Assembly (NCBI RefSeq): GCF_008630065.1
Contig: NZ_VWPL01000002.1
Coordinates: 1-64,000 of the forward strand
DNA length: 64,000 nucleotides
Direction: 5' to 3'
Source: Blastochloris sulfoviridis
Lineage (GTDB): Bacteria; Pseudomonadota; Alphaproteobacteria; Rhizobiales; Xanthobacteraceae
The notes beneath the pieces are model-generated. The model did no database searches and was not told where the DNA came from. It saw only the letters and a program-made list of their open reading frames with translations. The position numbers were made by a program, and so were the translations under genes. Each line of letters begins with the position of its first letter. Position 1 is the first letter of the stretch. Shown one piece after another: positions 40,559 through 49,664 of this stretch.

Positions 40559-41344
40559 TTAGCGCGGCGGCAGGCGCAGGCCGCCGTCGAGCCGGATCTG
40601 GGCGCCGTTCAGCATGTCGTTTTCGACGATATGGCAGACCAGCGCGGCGAACTCCTCCGGCCGGCCGAGCCGCGTCGGGAACGGCACGCCGGCGGCGAGG
40701 GACTTGCGCAAGTCCTCGTCCAGGCTGTCGAACATCGAGGTGTGGAACAGGCCGGGCTGGATGGAGCACACGCGGATGCCCTCGCGGGCGAGGTCGCGCG
40801 CCGCCGGCAGCGTCATCGCCTGGATGCCGCCCTTGGAGGCGGCGTAGGCGATCTGGCCGATCTGGCCTTCGACGGCGGCGATCGAGGAGGCGTTGACGAC
40901 CACCCCGCGGCTGCCGTCCGGGCCCACCGGATGCAGCGTCGCCATGCCGGCGGCGCTCTTCGACATCACATTGAACGTGCCGACCAGATTGACGGTGATC
41001 ACGCGGATGAAGGCGTCGAGCTCGTGCGGCCGGTAGAAGCCGTGCTCGCGGTCCTTGGTCGCGGTCTTCTGGGCGATCACGATGCCGGCGCAGTTGACGG
41101 CGATTCGCTCCTGGCCGTTGATCGAGCGCGCCCGCGCCAGGCCGTCCTCCACCGATTGCTCGCTCGCGACATCGACCGTGCAGAACAGGCCGCCGATCTC
41201 CTGCGCCACCCGCTCGCCGCGCGCGGCGTTGAGATCGAACAACGCCACCTTGGCGCCGCGCGCCGCCAGCGCCCGCGCCGTCGCCTCGCCAAGCCCGGAT
41301 GCGCCGCCGGTGACGACGGCGGCGACGTTGGAACCGATCATCAT
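40559..41344 (-). CDS. SDR family oxidoreductase, HSD10-like 3-hydroxyacyl-CoA dehydrogenase
   Basis: This 261-residue short-chain dehydrogenase has the nucleotide motif TGGASGLGEATA (about 12-23), VNCAGI near 88 and the catalytic S and YAASK (NASSIAAVEGQIGQIAYAASK, near 150-170). The sequence resembles type II 3-hydroxyacyl-CoA dehydrogenase (HSD17B10) of beta-oxidation and branched amino acid breakdown. ATG codons at 41344 and 41341 are adjacent. The substrate is inferred from family only. Confidence 0.85.
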   Translation of the reverse strand: MMIGSNVAAVVTGGASGLGEATARALAARGAKVALFDLNAARGERVAQEIGGLFCTVDVASEQSVEDGLARARSINGQERIAVNCAGIVIAQKTATKDREHGFYRPHELDAFIRVITVNLVGTFNVMSKSAAGMATLHPVGPDGSRGVVVNASSIAAVEGQIGQIAYAASKGGIQAMTLPAARDLAREGIRVCSIQPGLFHTSMFDSLDEDLRKSLAAGVPFPTRLGRPEEFAALVCHIVENDMLNGAQIRLDGGLRLPPR

Positions 41345-41602
41345 TGCCTGTTTCCCCCCTGGAGCATTTCGGTCGCGGCGGCAGGAGCCAAGGCGGCGAC
41401 GGACCATGCTCGATTCCGGAAGCTTGGAGCGAGTGGCCCGACACAGTCAAACCGGCCGTTGCATACCGCTGATGCAAACCGCCGCGGCAAGCCAGCCGTC
41501 GCGGTCCGGCCTGCGGCCAGGGGACGCCTTGATCCCGGCCGCTTGCGGGCCCACCTCGAATGGCAAGCGCGGCCTGACGGCGCGCGCCAGGGAGACGTTA
41601 CG

Positions 41603-42004
41603 ATGGACCGCTTTGCCGGCTCGGCCGTGTGGGGCCTGAAGGGATCGGCGGATCAGGGGTCGGGCCAGGGTGGGGGTCAGGACGCGGGCGAGGCGGCGGC
41701 GACGCTGCGCGGCTTCTGGGCCAAGCTCGCGCACACCCTTGCCCGGGTGCCGTTCGCCGAGGATCTGGTCGCGGCCTATTATTGCGTCATCGACCGCGAC
41801 ACCCCGCCGCAGGTGCGCGCCACGCTGGCCGGTGCGCTCGCCTATTTCCTGCTGCCGGCCGACGCGGTGCCGGACATCCTGGCCGGGCTCGGCTTCACCG
41901 ACGATGCGGCGGTGCTGGTGGCGGCGCTGAAGCTGGTCGGCGGCCACGTCACCCTTGTCCACCGGGCGGCGGCGCGGGCGGCGCTTGAGCGTGATCCGAT
42001 CTGA
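41603..42004 (+). CDS. YkvA-type DUF1232 protein
   Basis: This 133-residue protein has a DUF1232 hydrophobic core (about 73-108): RATLAGALAYFLLPADAVPDILAGLGFTDDAAVL, preceded by PFAEDLVAAYYCVIDRDTP. The ATG at 41603 has a GGGAG ribosome binding site. It is probably membrane-associated, and the function is unknown. Only the last part of a longer open frame is used. Confidence 0.85.
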   Translation: MDRFAGSAVWGLKGSADQGSGQGGGQDAGEAAATLRGFWAKLAHTLARVPFAEDLVAAYYCVIDRDTPPQVRATLAGALAYFLLPADAVPDILAGLGFTDDAAVLVAALKLVGGHVTLVHRAAARAALERDPI

Positions 42005-42040
42005 CGGCATCAGATCGGACGCTCTAAATTTCTGGTTTGT

Positions 42041-42088
42041 CGCATTTTCTTTCGCACAACCGGTATCCACTTGTGCGGAAAATGCTCT
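42041..42088. repeat. Intergenic repeat family B, copy 5
   Basis: CGCATTTTCTTTCGCACAAC and TTGTGCGGAAAATGCTCT face each other around CGGTATCCAC. Paired changes (CACAA with TTGTG) keep the stem intact relative to other copies. Confidence 0.75.
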
Positions 42089-42162
42089 GGCCCGCCTCGG
42101 CCGCGGAGAGCGGCCGGAACGGGACTGATAGGGTTTCCGGTTGATTGGCTCGGCCTCTTCTT

Positions 42163-42312
42163 CCCTCTCCCCTTGTGGGAGAGGGTGGCGAGACCGAGCG
42201 AGGCGAGGTCGAGCCGGGTGAGGGGTAAATGCGGACGCGCGCTTGAAGATTCACCCCTCACCCGCCTCGCGATCTTCGCTCGCTCGGCACCCTCTCCCAC
42301 AAGGGGAGAGGG
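42163..42312. repeat. Intergenic repeat family A, complete copy
   Basis: This 150-bp element is bounded by perfect 24-bp inverted repeats (42163-42186 and 42289-42312, core CCCTCTCCCCTTGTGGGAGA). Internal arms CCGGGTGAGGGGT / ACCCCTCACCCG form a second stem. It ends near the quinone oxidoreductase stop and may terminate both convergent genes. Confidence 0.85.
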
Positions 42313-42377
42313 AAGGAAGGCGGCTGCCGGCCAGCGGTTATTCCGAGCTGATCAACCGGAAACCGTATGATCGGCGC

Positions 42378-43352
42378 TCACGGCACCAGCACGACCTTGC
42401 CGCGCACCCGCCGGCCGGCGATCGCCTGCAGCGCCGCCGCGGTCTCGGCCAACGGGTAGGTGGCGTCGATCGGCACCGACAGCCGGCCCTCGGCCGCCCA
42501 GTCGAACAGCCTGGCCAGCGCGGCACGGAAGGTCTCGCGGTGGCGCCTGGCCCAGCCGCCGAGGTTGACGCCCAGCACGTCCCGGCTGCTGAGCAGCAGC
42601 AGGTTCAGCGCGATCTTTGGGATCTCGCCCGCCGCGAAGCCGACCACGAGGAAGCGGCCGCCGAAGGCGGTGCCGCGCAGCGCCGGCTCCGAATAGCGGC
42701 CGCCGACCGCGTCATAGACCACGTCGACGCCCGCCCCGCCGGTCAGCGCCCGCAGGCCGGCCTTCAGATCCTGCTGGGTGTAGTCGAGGGTGTCGTCGGC
42801 GCCGAGCGACCGGCAGAAGGCGAGCTTGTCGGGGGAGGAGGCGCAGGCGATCACCCGCGCCCCCATCAGCTTGCCGAGCTCGATGGCGGCGACCCCGACG
42901 CCGCCCGCCGCCCCCAGCACCGCCAGCGTCTCGCCGGGCTGGAGGCGGGCGCGGTCCTGCAGCGCGTGAAAGGTGGTGCCGTAGACGATGATCAGCGCCG
43001 CCGCGCGCTCGAACGAGAGCCCCGCGGGCAGCTTCACGAGCTGGCCGGCCGGCACCGCCACCTTCTCCTGGGCGCAGCCCCAGCGCAGATAGGCGGCGAC
43101 GCGGTCGCCCGGCGCGAAGCCCTCGACCCCGGGGCCGACCGCGGCCACCACGCCGGCGCATTCGCCGCCCGGCGCGAACGGGCGCGGCGGCCGCTCCTGG
43201 TAGCGGTCGGCGATGATCAGCGTGTCGTAGAAGTTCAGCGCCGCCGCCTTCACCGCCACCACCACCTCGCCGGGTCCGGCGTCGGGATCGGGGAGGTCGA
43301 CGAGTTCGAGCGTCTCGGGCGGGCCCGGACGGGTCGACAGCACGGCTTTCAT
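42378..43352 (-). CDS. NADPH:quinone oxidoreductase-like MDR family protein
   Basis: This 324-residue zinc-independent medium-chain dehydrogenase has a GroES-like N-terminal domain (ALNFYDTLIIADRYQ near 40, GGECAGVVAAVGPGVEGFAPGDRVAA). Its Rossmann domain starts LAVLGAAGGVGVAAIELGKLMGARVIA near 143. It resembles QorA2/Zta1-like quinone reductases. The ATG at 43352 begins the canonical MKAVLSTRPGPPETLEL. It is divergent from the lysE-type gene. Confidence 0.88.
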   Translation of the reverse strand: MKAVLSTRPGPPETLELVDLPDPDAGPGEVVVAVKAAALNFYDTLIIADRYQERPPRPFAPGGECAGVVAAVGPGVEGFAPGDRVAAYLRWGCAQEKVAVPAGQLVKLPAGLSFERAAALIIVYGTTFHALQDRARLQPGETLAVLGAAGGVGVAAIELGKLMGARVIACASSPDKLAFCRSLGADDTLDYTQQDLKAGLRALTGGAGVDVVYDAVGGRYSEPALRGTAFGGRFLVVGFAAGEIPKIALNLLLLSSRDVLGVNLGGWARRHRETFRAALARLFDWAAEGRLSVPIDATYPLAETAAALQAIAGRRVRGKVVLVP

Positions 43353-43472
43353 GAGAGGCTCCGGCAGGTTCGGCCGCACCATAGCCCCTGCGCCGCCGGC
43401 ACGGGAGGCCCGCGCCGCCCGTCCTTGGTCGAAGGCCCGGGGAAGGATTAGAAGACGTGTCGGAGGTTTTCC

Positions 43473-44150
43473 ATGCTTGCGCTGCCTGAGCTGTCGCTGC
43501 CCGTCCTTGCCGTGCCGGCGCCCGACGTGCTGGCCGCCTTCACCCTGGCCTGCGCGGTGCTGATCGTCACGCCGGGGCCGGACATGGCGCTGTTCCTGTC
43601 GAAGACCGTGGCGCAGGGGCGGCTCGCGGGGCTCGTCACGCTGGCCGGGGCGCTGTCGGGCATCCTCATCCATTCGGCGCTGGCGGCGGCGGGCCTCTCG
43701 GCGCTGCTCGCGGCCTCGGCCACCGCGTTCGACGTGCTGAAGTTCGCGGGCGCGGCCTATCTCATGTGGCTGGCGTGGCAGGCGCTGCGCCACCGCGGCG
43801 GACTCGCGCTCGATGCCGCGGCACCCGTCCGCCTGAGCTATCCCCGGCTCTACGCCACCGGGCTCGGCGTCAACCTGCTCAATCCCAAGGTCATTCTGTT
43901 CTTCGTGACCTTCCTGCCGCAGTTCGTGGCGGCCGACGATCCGCAGGCGGCCGGCCGGCTGGGCTTCCTCGGCGTCTATTTCATCGTGCTGGCGGCGCCG
44001 TCCTGCTCGCTGATGGTGCTGGCGGCCGACCGCATCGCCGGCATCGTGCGCGCCTCGCCGGCGGTGATGCGCGGGATCGACTGGCTGTTCGCCGGCGTGA
44101 TGGGGGCGTTCGCGCTGAAGCTGATCACCGCCCGGGCGGGGGGGAGCTGA
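43473..44150 (+). CDS. LysE/RhtB family amino acid exporter
   Basis: This 225-residue membrane protein has about six spans. The family signature VLIVTPGPDMALFLSKT is near residues 29-46 and GLGVNLLNPKVILFFVTFLPQF near 133-154. It exports an amino acid or derivative not predictable from sequence. It starts 120 bp from the divergent quinone oxidoreductase gene and ends at a strong hairpin. Confidence 0.88.
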   Translation: MLALPELSLPVLAVPAPDVLAAFTLACAVLIVTPGPDMALFLSKTVAQGRLAGLVTLAGALSGILIHSALAAAGLSALLAASATAFDVLKFAGAAYLMWLAWQALRHRGGLALDAAAPVRLSYPRLYATGLGVNLLNPKVILFFVTFLPQFVAADDPQAAGRLGFLGVYFIVLAAPSCSLMVLAADRIAGIVRASPAVMRGIDWLFAGVMGAFALKLITARAGGS

Positions 44151-44186
44151 CGCCAACGGCGGCGAAAGCCGGCCGTTGGTTCCGGT

Positions 44187-44232
44187 CGCGGATTTTCGTG
44201 AAATCACGGATTTCGGGAATCGAAAATCCGCG
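44187..44232. terminator. Bidirectional hairpin between convergent genes
   Basis: A perfect 12-bp inverted repeat CGCGGATTTTCG / CGAAAATCCGCG encloses an inner GAAATC/GATTTC stem. It lies between the lysE-type gene and the gene ending at 44237. Confidence 0.6.
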
Positions 44233-44236
44233 AGCC

Positions 44237-44782
44237 TCAACGGCCCGATGCGTCAGCATCTCGGGTCGATGACGTGATCTGCCTGTTGAGAAAACCGGAG
44301 GCGTTGCGTCCGGCGACGAGCCAGTAGACGAAGCCGACCACGCCGCCGGTCGCCGCCATCACCAGCACGGCGCGGGATTCGACAGGTGCGACGGCGGCCG
44401 TCGTCTGGTCGAGGGCCAGCAGGTCATAGAAGCCGGCCGCCGCTGCGGCGAGCGCGCCCAGCGCGGCATTGGCGGCCATGTGCAGGGTTAGCGAGCGCCA
44501 GCCGAACGCCTCGGCGAGGATCGCCACCAGCGCGCCCGGCATCGCCACCGGCACGATGATCAGCGAGGCGATGAGCAGGCCGAGCATCGAGACCGGATCG
44601 AGGCCCTGCTCGGCGCTGAAGAAGGTGAAGAGCCAGGCGAACAGCGCGAACTGGGCGATGATCTCCGGCCCCGCCTCGCCGAAATCGGCCGATGCCAGCG
44701 CCGAGACGAGAAACACCAGGCCCGCGCCCGCCGCCACGATCAGGCCGAAGGCGATGACGACGACGCGCCACACTGCGTTCAT
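44237..44782 (-). CDS. Hypothetical integral membrane protein
   Basis: This 181-residue protein has four likely membrane segments (about 6-30, 38-56, 62-90 and 98-122) and one near 148-168, with a polar C-terminus. I do not recognise the family with confidence. It starts 7 bp after rlmN on the same strand, so the two are probably one operon. The high hydrophobicity and conserved-looking start MNAVWRVVVIAFGLIV support it as real. Confidence 0.7.
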   Translation of the reverse strand: MNAVWRVVVIAFGLIVAAGAGLVFLVSALASADFGEAGPEIIAQFALFAWLFTFFSAEQGLDPVSMLGLLIASLIIVPVAMPGALVAILAEAFGWRSLTLHMAANAALGALAAAAAGFYDLLALDQTTAAVAPVESRAVLVMAATGGVVGFVYWLVAGRNASGFLNRQITSSTRDADASGR

Positions 44783-44789
44783 CGGGCGC

Positions 44790-46094
44790 CTATTCCGCCG
44801 CGGCCATGGCGCGCAGCGCCAGCCGCTCGCGGGCGGAGAGCCGCTCGGTCTCGCTCTTGAGCTGGCCGCAGGCGGCGAAGATGTCGCGGCCGCGCGGCGC
44901 CCGCACCGGGCTGGCATAGCCGGCGTCGAACACGATCTCGGAGAAGCGCTCGATGGTCCCCCAGTCCGAGCATTCGTAGGACGTGCCCGGCCAGGGATTG
45001 AACGGGATGAGGTTGATCTTGGCCGGGATGCCCCGAAGCAGGCGGATGAGCTCGCGGGCATCGGCCGGGCTGTCGTTCACGCCCTTCAGCATCACGTACT
45101 CGAAGGTGATGCGGCGCGCATTCGACAGGCCGGGATAGTCGCGGCAGGCCTGGAGCAGGTCCCGGATCGGATATTTGCGGTTGAGCGGCACCAGCACGTC
45201 GCGCAGATCGTCGCGCACCGCGTGCAGCGAGATCGCCAGCATGCAGCCGATCTCGGCGCCGGTGCGCCCGATCATCGGCACCACGCCGGAGGTGGACAGC
45301 GTGATGCGCCGCTTGCCGAGCGACAGCCCGTCGCCGTCGGCGACGGTGAGGAGGGCGCGCTTGACCGCCTCGAAATTGAACAGCGGCTCGCCCATGCCCA
45401 TCATCACGATATTGGTGACGAAGCGGCCGCCATCGGTCGGCACGGTGCCGTCCTCGGGCGGGGACGCCCCCGGCCAGTCGCCCAGCCGGTCGCGCGCCAC
45501 CAGCATCTGGCCGACAATCTCGGCCTCGGTGAGGTTGCGCACCAGCTTTTGCGTGCCGGTGTGGCAGAAGGCGCAGGTCATGGTGCAGCCGACCTGCGAG
45601 GACAGGCACAGCGTGCCGCGGTCGGCCTCGGGGATATACACCGCCTCGACGGCGTGCGGCTTCTCGCCGTCCTCCTGCGCGGGCAGATGGAGCAGCCATT
45701 TGCGTGTGCCGTCGACCGACACCTGCTCGGCGGCGACGGCCGGCCGCGCCAGCGAGTAATGGTCGGCGAGCGTGGCGCGCAGGCCCTTGCCGACATTGGT
45801 CATGGCGTCGAACTCGGTGACGCCGCGCTCGTAGATCCAGCCCCAGAGCTGCTGCACCCGCATGCGCAGCTCGCGCTCGGGCACGCCGACCTCGAACAGC
45901 GCCTTGGCGAGGCCGCCGCGGCCGAGACCGGCGATCGAGGGCTTGCCGGACGCCGAGGCGAGCGCCTTCGGGGCGGCCGCGGGCGCATGCACGTGGTCTT
46001 CGGCGGCGGGCTTGGCTCGGGCCTGTTCGCCTGGGGCCTGCTCGCGTGGGGCGGGATGGTCAGCTTGGGGGGTCATTGTCATGGGGGCGGTCAT
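44790..46094 (-). CDS. rlmN: 23S rRNA/tRNA adenine-C2 methyltransferase RlmN
   Basis: This 434-residue radical SAM enzyme methylates A2503 of 23S rRNA and A37 of some tRNAs. The cluster motif [11 protein letters not shown] sits in [19 protein letters not shown] near 170-185; [14 protein letters not shown] near 230 and a conserved Cys in [10 protein letters not shown] near 375 follow. A low-complexity Ala/Pro stretch of about 50 residues precedes the conserved domain. The start is uncertain: ATGs at 46094, 46082 and 46076 and a GTG at 46115 are all open. Confidence 0.94.
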   Translation of the reverse strand: MTAPMTMTPQADHPAPREQAPGEQARAKPAAEDHVHAPAAAPKALASASGKPSIAGLGRGGLAKALFEVGVPERELRMRVQQLWGWIYERGVTEFDAMTNVGKGLRATLADHYSLARPAVAAEQVSVDGTRKWLLHLPAQEDGEKPHAVEAVYIPEADRGTLCLSSQVGCTMTCAFCHTGTQKLVRNLTEAEIVGQMLVARDRLGDWPGASPPEDGTVPTDGGRFVTNIVMMGMGEPLFNFEAVKRALLTVADGDGLSLGKRRITLSTSGVVPMIGRTGAEIGCMLAISLHAVRDDLRDVLVPLNRKYPIRDLLQACRDYPGLSNARRITFEYVMLKGVNDSPADARELIRLLRGIPAKINLIPFNPWPGTSYECSDWGTIERFSEIVFDAGYASPVRAPRGRDIFAACGQLKSETERLSARERLALRAMAAAE

Positions 46095-46253
46095 GGGAGG
46101 CGGGTCATACCACACCTGCGGCGCGATGACAGGCCGGCAATCGGTGGACGGATCGTCAACGGGCGCGTTGCCGCCAGAACCATTCGCCCCTATGACGTTT
46201 CGCCCCTATGACGTTGTCCGCAACCGACGTTGCGGCCTTGAGCGGACGAAGCC

Positions 46254-46952
46254 ATGAGCGAAAAGACCTTGCCTGAGAAAGCCTTCCCTCCCCGGCTGGT
46301 CGCCGGCTACCGGGCGTTTCTCGACCGCCGCTACGCCGAGGAGCGCGAGCATTACGAGTCGCTGGCGCAGGGCCAGTCGCCCAAGCTGATGGTGATCGCC
46401 TGCTGCGACTCCCGCGTCTCGCCGACCGTGATCTTCGACGCCATACCGGGCGAGCTGTTCACCGTCCGCAACGTCGCCAATCTGGTGCCGCCCTACGAGC
46501 CCGGCGGCCACCGCGCCGCCTCGGCGGCGCTGGAATATGCTGTGCTGGCGCTCAAGGTCGAGGACATCGTGGTGCTCGGCCATGCGAGCTGCGGCGGCGT
46601 GATGGCCTATGCCCGCCGGCACACCGATCTCGGGGCCGGCGACTTCATCGGCCAATGGATGTCGCTGCTCGAACCGGCGGCGGCCGCCGCCGGCATCGTG
46701 CCCGCCCCGGACCTGCCGGACGCAACGGTGGCGCGGCTGGAATATGCCGGCATCCGCCAGTCGCTGGCCAATCTGATGACGTTCCCCTGGGTGCGCGAGC
46801 GGGTGGAGGCCGGCCTGCTCCATCTGCACGGCGCCTATTTCGCCATCGCCACCGGGCTTTTGGAGCGGCTCGACCCGGCTACCGACCGCTTCGTGCCGGT
46901 GGCGCAGCGCAATCCGTTCCGGGCCGAGGCGGTGGACGCCGACGGCGCGTGA
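46254..46952 (+). CDS. Beta-class carbonic anhydrase
   Basis: This 232-residue enzyme interconverts CO2 and bicarbonate. The zinc ligands are in ACCDSRVSPTVIF (Cys, Asp and Arg, near 44-56) and in VVLGHASCGGVMAY (His and Cys, near 105-118). NVANLVPPYEP near 77 supports the beta-class fold. The length is normal. It is a single gene divergent from rlmN. Confidence 0.93.
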   Translation: MSEKTLPEKAFPPRLVAGYRAFLDRRYAEEREHYESLAQGQSPKLMVIACCDSRVSPTVIFDAIPGELFTVRNVANLVPPYEPGGHRAASAALEYAVLALKVEDIVVLGHASCGGVMAYARRHTDLGAGDFIGQWMSLLEPAAAAAGIVPAPDLPDATVARLEYAGIRQSLANLMTFPWVRERVEAGLLHLHGAYFAIATGLLERLDPATDRFVPVAQRNPFRAEAVDADGA

Positions 46953-47046
46953 TACGGCCTCCGGACGATCCCGTCGGAATGGGCGGAAACCGGATGTGAT
47001 GGCCGGCGTTGACGGAACAGCGTCGCGACCCTAGAACACATTCAAT

Positions 47047-47060
47047 AATATACATATATT
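47047..47060. promoter_or_regulatory. AT-rich palindrome, possible ArsR/BigR-type operator
   Basis: AATATA-CA-TATATT is a perfect inverted repeat in an otherwise GC-rich region, 24 bp upstream of the first YeeE/YedE start. BigR-type sulfur repressors bind AT-rich palindromes before homologous genes. No regulator gene is adjacent here. Confidence 0.5.
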
Positions 47061-47083
47061 TCGTCAACCGCGCCGGTGTCCCC

Positions 47084-47632
47084 ATGACCGTCAGCTCCCT
47101 GTCAACCTCCACCGCCGCCCACGGCCGCATCGACTGGAGCCCCTATCTGGTGGGCGCCGGAATCGGCGTCCTCAGCTGGGTGGTGTTCGTCGTCGTCGCC
47201 GCGCCGATCGGCATCACCACCGCGGTGTCGCAGCTTTCGGGCGGGCTCGCGGTGCCGCTGGTCGGCGCCGAGGCCGTGGCGCAGAACGCCTATTGGGCGC
47301 GCCATCCGATGCGGCTCGATTATGGAACCCTGTTCCTGGTCGGCACCTTCCTCGGCGCGCTGGCCTCCTCGCTCGCCGCCCGCACCTGGCGGCTGGAGAC
47401 GGTGCCTGCAGTGTGGGCCGAGCGGTTCGGCCCCTCGCCGCTCAAGCGCTACGCGGTGGCCTTCGTCGGCGGCGTCATCGCCATGTACGGCGCCCGCCTC
47501 GCCAATGGCTGCACGTCGGGCAACGGCATCTCGCAGGGGCTGCAGCTCGCGGTGGTCGGCTGGGTGTTCCTGGCGGTGATGTTTACCACCGGCCTTCTCA
47601 CCGCCTTCATCCTGTTCCGTCAGCCGCGCTGA
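47084..47632 (+). CDS. YeeE/YedE family membrane protein, first half-transporter
   Basis: This 182-residue membrane protein has four or five spans and the family motif GCTSGNGISQG near residues 145-155, whose cysteine handles sulfur compounds such as thiosulfate in TsuA. It is one half of a pair; the next gene supplies the other half 10 bp downstream. The ATG at 47084 is preferred to an upstream in-frame one that crosses the AT-rich operator. Sulfur import or detoxification is inferred. Confidence 0.85.
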   Translation: MTVSSLSTSTAAHGRIDWSPYLVGAGIGVLSWVVFVVVAAPIGITTAVSQLSGGLAVPLVGAEAVAQNAYWARHPMRLDYGTLFLVGTFLGALASSLAARTWRLETVPAVWAERFGPSPLKRYAVAFVGGVIAMYGARLANGCTSGNGISQGLQLAVVGWVFLAVMFTTGLLTAFILFRQPR

Positions 47633-47642
47633 GGAGACGCCG

Positions 47643-48188
47643 ATGTTCCCGATGACCGGTACCGCCGCCCTCGTCCTCGCCGTGGTGTTCGGCTTCGCCT
47701 TCGGCTGGCTGCTCGACCGCGGCCGGGTGACGCACTACGACACCATTATCAACCAGTTCCGATTCAAGGACTTCACCGTCCTCAAGGTGATGCTGACGGC
47801 GATCATCGTCGGCGGCGTCGGCGTGCTGGCGCTGGTCGATCTCGGCTTCGCCAAGATGGCGGTACGCGACGCCAATATGGGCGGCGTGCTCCTCGGCTCG
47901 GCGCTGTTCGGGGTGGGCATGGTGCTCTACGGCTACTGCCCGGGCACGGGGGTGGCGGCGATCGCCACCGGCAGCGTCCATGCCTTGGTCGGCGCGGTGG
48001 GCATGCTGGTCGGCGGCATGCTCTATGGCTTCAACTATCCCTGGCTCAAGGACACGGTGCTGGCGTGGTGGAACCTCGGCCGGGTGACGCTGCCCGACAT
48101 CACCGGCGTGCCGGCGCTGGTGTTCTTCGCGGCGCTGGCGGCGCTGGCGGTCGCCCTGTTCTCGGCCGTCGAGTCGCGGCGGTTGTGA
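47643..48188 (+). CDS. YeeE/YedE family membrane protein, second half-transporter
   Basis: This 181-residue membrane protein has the matching motif LYGYCPGTGVAA near residues 98-109. With the preceding gene it corresponds to a single full-length YeeE/TsuA split into two subunits, as in the blh (BigR-regulated) operon of plant-associated bacteria. A hairpin terminator follows. Confidence 0.85.
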   Translation: MFPMTGTAALVLAVVFGFAFGWLLDRGRVTHYDTIINQFRFKDFTVLKVMLTAIIVGGVGVLALVDLGFAKMAVRDANMGGVLLGSALFGVGMVLYGYCPGTGVAAIATGSVHALVGAVGMLVGGMLYGFNYPWLKDTVLAWWNLGRVTLPDITGVPALVFFAALAALAVALFSAVESRRL

Positions 48189-48216
48189 TGCCAGTTTATA
48201 CTGCCGCCTGAACGAC

Positions 48217-48242
48217 GAAGGGGCGCCCGAGGGCGCCCCTTC
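48217..48242 (+). terminator. Intrinsic terminator of the YeeE/YedE pair
   Basis: GAAGGGGCGCCC and GGGCGCCCCTTC form a perfect 12-bp stem with a two-base centre, 29 bp after the stop. Confidence 0.7.
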
Positions 48243-48276
48243 GCGTATCAAGCATCGTGAATATCAAGCTCTGTTG

Positions 48277-48347
48277 GGCGCAATAGCGGCACCGTATTGC
48301 GCCGGTGGCAACGGGCATGGGGCGCAATACGCTTCAAGATTGCGCCC
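48277..48347 (-). terminator. Twin hairpins downstream of asd
   Basis: GGCGCAATA...TATTGCGCC (48277-48303) and GGGCGCAAT...ATTGCGCCC (48320-48347) are two hairpins with nearly the same arms, so each arm can also pair with the other copy. They lie 19 bp beyond the asd stop. Confidence 0.55.
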
Positions 48348-48365
48348 TAGGAAGCCCAAAGACTT

Positions 48366-49400
48366 TCACGCCGCCTTTTTCTTCGGCTGGATCAGCTTGC
48401 GGTTGATCAGCAGCTCGGCGATCTGGATGGTGTTCAGCGCCGCGCCCTTGCGCAGATTGTCCGACACGCACCAGAAGTTCAGGCCGTTGTCGATGGTGCT
48501 GTCCTCGCGGATGCGGCTGATATAGGTGGCATCCTCGCCGGTGGCCTCGACCGGGGTGATGTAGCCGCCGGGCTCGTGCTTATCGATCACCAGACAGCCC
48601 GGGGCGCGCGCCAGGATCGCCCGCGCCTCGTCCGCCGTCACGGGCTTCTCGAACTCGACGTTCACGGCCTCCGAGTGGGAGACGAACACCGGCACGCGCA
48701 CGCAGGTGGCCGTGAGCTTGATCTTGGGGTCGAGGATCTTCTTGGTCTCGGCCACCATCTTCCACTCTTCCTTGGTCGAGCCGTCCTCCATGAAGACGTC
48801 GATCTGGGGAATGAGGTTGAAGGCGATGCGCTTGGGGAACTTCTTGGTCTCCATCTCCTGCGCGGTGAACACCGCGCGGGTCTGGCTGAACAATTCGTCC
48901 ATCGCGTCCTTGCCGGCGCCCGAGACCGACTGATAGGTCGCGACCACCACCCGCTTGATGGTGAAGGCGTCGTGCAGCGGCTTCAACGCCACCACGAGCT
49001 GCGCGGTCGAGCAGTTGGGGTTGGCGATGATGTTCTTCTTGGTGAAGCCCACCACCGCGTCGGCGTTGACCTCCGGCACGATCAGCGGCACGTCGGGGTC
49101 GGTGCGCCAGGTCGAGGAATTGTCGATCACCACGCACCCCTGCGCGCCGATCCGCGGCGACCACTCCTTCGACACCGCGCCGCCGGCCGACATCAGGCAC
49201 AGGTCGGTCGTCGAAAAGTCGAAGTTCTCCAGCGCCTTCACCTTCAGCGTCTTGTCGCCGTAGGAGACCTCCACGCCCATGCTGCGGCGCGAGGCGAGCG
49301 GGATCACCTCATCGGCGGGAAAGCCCCGCTCGGCGAGGATCGACAGCATTTCGCGGCCCACATTGCCTGTGGCCCCGACAACGGCGACCGAGTAACCCAT
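48366..49400 (-). CDS. asd: Aspartate-semialdehyde dehydrogenase
   Basis: Asd (344 residues) reduces aspartyl phosphate for lysine, threonine, methionine and diaminopimelate synthesis. Signatures are VAVVGATGNVGREML at the start, IIANPNCSTAQ with catalytic C130, and ATYQSVSGAGKDAMDEL near 155. The ATG at 49400 is preceded by GGAGAG and AAGG. LeuB, another amino acid gene, lies close by, an arrangement seen in Rhizobiales. Confidence 0.96.
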   Translation of the reverse strand: MGYSVAVVGATGNVGREMLSILAERGFPADEVIPLASRRSMGVEVSYGDKTLKVKALENFDFSTTDLCLMSAGGAVSKEWSPRIGAQGCVVIDNSSTWRTDPDVPLIVPEVNADAVVGFTKKNIIANPNCSTAQLVVALKPLHDAFTIKRVVVATYQSVSGAGKDAMDELFSQTRAVFTAQEMETKKFPKRIAFNLIPQIDVFMEDGSTKEEWKMVAETKKILDPKIKLTATCVRVPVFVSHSEAVNVEFEKPVTADEARAILARAPGCLVIDKHEPGGYITPVEATGEDATYISRIREDSTIDNGLNFWCVSDNLRKGAALNTIQIAELLINRKLIQPKKKAA

Positions 49401-49664
49401 CCTTGACTCTCCGGCGAACATCCCGGACCGCGGACAATCGGCGGCAACCTGGGAGTCCGGGTCGACTCCAAGTCCATTCCGGGAGCCTCGGCTTCTATTG
49501 CACAAGCGGCGCGGACACAACACGCACGCCGCGCGCACGCCGTGATCCGGTTGCTGGGTGATCCCTGCGGGATCGCAGCAGGGATCCTGCCTCAAACCCG
49601 GGATCGAAGGCGGGATTTTCGGCGACCGGACGGCGGTTTGCGGCCCTGCCGGGCGGACTTCGCC

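Larger units (their letters stand above)
42005..42377. other. 373-bp repeat-filled gap
   Basis: This gap between convergent genes holds a family B repeat (42041-42088) and a complete family A repeat (42163-42312). Nothing else was recognised. Confidence 0.65.
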
